Positions 61,421-64,000 of a stretch of 64,000 bases of DNA are shown one piece after another. The notes below the pieces were generated by a model. That model was not told where the DNA came from, searched no databases, and worked only from the letters and a program-made list of their open reading frames with translations. The DNA comes from Patagioenas fasciata (lineage: Eukaryota > Chordata > Aves > Columbiformes > Columbidae), in the NCBI RefSeq assembly GCF_037038585.1, contig NC_092523.1:47385501-47449500 (forward strand), read 5' to 3'. The position numbers and the translations under genes were made by a program. Each line of letters opens with the position of its first letter. The stretch's first letter is position 1.

Positions 61421-63117
61421 TCTTACTGCTTTGCCTCCTCCTTCTTGGTATCACCTTTCCTGCAACTCAGTTCATTTTTTTCCTCTGTATTTGCTGTAGA
61501 TAGGATAAATAGTATTTACTTTACTCCATACACATGCTTTTTGCTTTAAAAGAGTGCTATTTTCTTTTCCTTGCTCTTGTCTAAGCCAGAGGTTAACAAA
61601 TCCGTGTGGCACTTTAGCATCATCAGTGGTGATGGGTGCGGACATCCAGCTGTGAGACAACTGATTGCCAGTGGCAGCTGCTGGTTCTACTGGGCCATCT
61701 GATGCTGTGGTGCATTGTCAGTGCTCCTGAGTTCTGCCTTTATAACTTGAAATCTTGCCGAGGAGAGACTGTGAGCACAGGATAGCTGTATGGGGCAGAG
61801 GCCTGGCCTTAGCAATACTGCTGGGGTTGGGAGCACTCCTCTGGGATGGCTGAGGAGGGAGGAAGGGTGGCTGTGGCCTGGAAGGAGTGAGTCATGCTGA
61901 ACCCAGATAGTTTTGCTATGCTGTGCTAGGCTTGGTGACCAAAAAAAGGTGGAAAAGCGCTGGTTTGACCTGCACAACTCTAGTTTCTTCAGTCTGTTGT
62001 TGCAAGTTGCCATTCCAGGCTTTTGGTTGTGGTTGTTGATTCCTCTATTCGTAGATAACATAGTAAAGACTGAAGTGTTTCTTTTGTCTGATTTGTGAAG
62101 CTGTGGTCAAAGGAATAAATATCAATAGGATATTTTTGTTGTTATATTTGCAGTATGTCGACTTCTGTCTCAAGCAGTGTTATAGAGAAACTGCTTGATT
62201 TTTCACACTGTGGATTCAGGGAGGCTGGTACCTTTTCTGTACTGGGGTTACTTATTTCCCTGCACTTGCTTCGGACAGTATAGCTTTATATGAAACTTTG
62301 GACTGACCTAGGGAGGAACACAATTGACAGACTATTTTAATGTCCAAAAGTCTGACTTCTGTTTTATAAAACAGAATTAGTTCTCCGTGCTTGTTCAGTG
62401 AGCGTTCTGTGTGCTGAAGCAGACAGCTTCTGGCTGGTCTGCAGAACCTGGTGTGGCGGTCTCGTCAGGTTTGCAGTCTCCAGAGTGGAGGGCAAGCATT
62501 TGAAATGAAGTATGACTACAGCTCCTCCCAGTGGCAGGTCTTTCTCTGCTTCTGTTTGCTGGGACAGCAATGCCAGGCCAAGCAGTATTCTGAGGAACAC
62601 CCCCACCATTTTTTTACAGAGGTGGGAAAGGGTCTGATGCCTGATGGGTAGGATCAGTAATAAGGAACTGACTGTACATGTACCACCCCACTGGACAGAA
62701 AGACTACCAGAAACATTGATAAGGTGTGCTCCCTCATTCAACGTTGCTTCGTGTTGTCTCAATACAGGTTTGAAAAACAGCATGTCTCCACAAAGAAAGA
62801 AACTGCTACTGTTATTTTGCACGGGCAATCACCCTGAATCTTCCTGCAGAAAATCTGTGAGATTCATATTCTATCCACATAGTTAAACCTCTCATCATCT
62901 GGCATCATGATTGCTGCAGCATCATCTTATCAGGCCTTAACAAATGCAGTCTTGCTCAGACTACAGCTGCATGCTGAATTTAGTTCTTGTACAACCAGCC
63001 ATTTCAAAAGTGTTTGGGCAAGGCTTCCAGGAGGCAGTGCAAGAGATGCCATAACTGTTGGCACCAACTGGTTTTGGCTCTGTGTCAACGCATGTTTGAA
63101 GTCTTTTCTGTGGTGTT

Positions 63118-63172
63118 GTATATATATAAAGGCTCCATGTATGTATATATACACACACAATGTGAATATATA
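63118..63172. repeat. Imperfect TA/CA microsatellite
   Basis: Two short alternating purine-pyrimidine runs (tatatata and gtatatatacacacacaa) separated by a unique spacer. Confidence 0.7.
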
Positions 63173-63375
63173 ACACTTTATATTGTTAAAAACTGTACAG
63201 GATTTTTGAAAACCACTTACTCATAAGATTTTTCTTTGGCATTTCTAATTGCATAGGCAGTTGCATTTGAGTTCCATTTCAGTTCTGCTTACAGTATTTC
63301 CTTTTTCTTATATCCTTAAGTGGTAAGCATCGGTGTACATTGACGGACTTGCATTGCAGAGTGCAAAACCTCTAC

Positions 63376-63520
63376 CATGTCCTTGGAGGTTTTCAAGACC
63401 TGACTGGACAAAAGTCTGAGTGACTTGGTCCTAAATTCAGTATTGAAATATCATTTGAATAGAAGATTGGATTAGAGACCTCTTGAGATCCCTGAAGTCT
63501 CAAGTAGTCTGATATTTTTT
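63376..63520 (+). mobile_element. Diverged CR1 LINE 3' fragment
   Basis: tccttggaggttttcaagac, then ctgactggacaaaagtctga and gattggattagagacctctt with gagatccctgaagtc follow the CR1 3' order (ggaggttttcaagacc, ggacaaagccctgag, ggttggactagagacctcc, gaggtccct). The terminal octamers are lost. Confidence 0.7.
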
Positions 63521-64000
63521 TTCTTTTTGTGGGCAGAATGAAAGTCTGGCTCTAGAGTCAGCAGTAGGGGTTAAAGCTTCAGTGCTGGAGGACTAATCCA
63601 ATGGAGGGTCAAGGGCTCAGCTTCTACTGACTCCTGTCAGTGTATCAAAGTGCCAAACGAATGTATCAGAAATACCCTGTGTTTTCTTGCCCCTTTGCTT
63701 TGAGTGGAGTGCTGTGCTTGAGTGTATGTGCACAGCCTCAGGAGAAGCCACCTGGCTCTGTGTGTCTACATACTCCACACTCTGTGGAGGATGTAAAACT
63801 TTCAAGTGGCTTGAACATTGTTGCTGATGTGTGTTCACAACTTGATAACCTCTGTTCTTTCCTGTTGTATCGTGCCAGCCTCATCTCTGTATGGTTGCGT
63901 TCCTTCACCTCTGTTACATCTAAAAAATACTGTTTATGTATATTTTTTTATTAAGAACTTTTGTGGCTTCTCCCTATTTTGGCAGTTTGATGTAAGTCAT

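Larger units (their letters stand above)
36236..64000. other. FBXW7: Presumed 5' intron of FBXW7
   Basis: About 27.8 kb of AT-rich sequence with no recognisable coding exon: neither the F-box, the WD40 repeats nor the acidic N-terminal region of FBXW7 appears. A strong + donor (GACAG then GTAAGA at 37132) might mark a minor non-coding exon. Repeats are sparse and mostly ancient. A possible two-exon minus-strand ORF (41717 to 39607) is described separately. In mammals the corresponding gene region is also very long. Confidence 0.5.

Noticed and set aside
62364-62828. 154-codon minus-strand ORF
   Set aside because: No family resemblance or splice context, and overlapping open frames occur on the other strand.
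36236-64000. FBXW7 coding exons
   Set aside because: I looked for the acidic N-terminal exon, F-box and WD40 repeats and found none. They must lie further right if the synteny holds.
1-64000. tRNA, rRNA, CRISPR array, endogenous retrovirus
   Set aside because: I saw no cloverleaf with box A/B, no rRNA block, no regular spacer array, and no paired LTRs or gag/pol motifs. A tool-based scan would be more reliable.

Overview
This is a piece of vertebrate nuclear genome, almost certainly from a bird. It has long AT-rich non-coding stretches, small exons bounded by GT/AG splice sites, and one sharp CpG island. A CR1 LINE 3' end at about 31.5-31.8 kb carries the typical avian CR1 tail ending in an ATTCTATG unit. 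Nearly all the ORFs visible by translation are chance or CpG-island shadows. No bacterial, phage or CRISPR-type system is present.

Left part (1-9953, + strand): the 3' portion of TMEM154, a single-pass type I membrane protein. I can place the ectodomain/transmembrane exon (1403-1714), a 28-bp exon (3466-3493), a candidate 15-bp microexon (4115-4129), the highly conserved acidic cytoplasmic exon (4639-4724), an exon at 6282-6342 and the terminal coding exon (9938-9953, stop TGA). Splice phases agree throughout. The signal-peptide exon and promoter lie upstream of the window. The introns hold ancient CORE-SINE (MIR-like) copies and an odd minus-strand ORF that ends beside an oligo-A tract (5.6-5.8 kb).

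Middle part (9954-34500): the TMEM154 3' UTR, of unknown length, followed by intergenic DNA. No exon could be supported here. It contains a 161-bp hAT-like MITE with terminal inverted repeats and an imperfect 8-bp target duplication (24024-24184), the CR1 copy, old SINE fragments, a 46-bp tandem duplication and several simple repeats.

Right part (34510-64000): a strong CpG island (about 34.5-36.2 kb) without a convincing TATA box, with CRE, E-box, X-box-like and GC-box motifs and a good + strand splice donor at 35785. In mammals TMEM154 is followed in the same orientation by FBXW7, the substrate receptor of an SCF ubiquitin ligase. The island is therefore best read as the FBXW7 promoter with its non-coding first exon, and everything downstream as the long FBXW7 5' intron. 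No FBXW7 protein-coding exon was found, so this assignment rests on synteny. The intron holds old CR1/L3-like and MIR-like repeats, a 43-45-bp tandem duplication, a T32 tract, and a possible two-exon ORF on the minus strand (41717 to 39607) that deserves a check.
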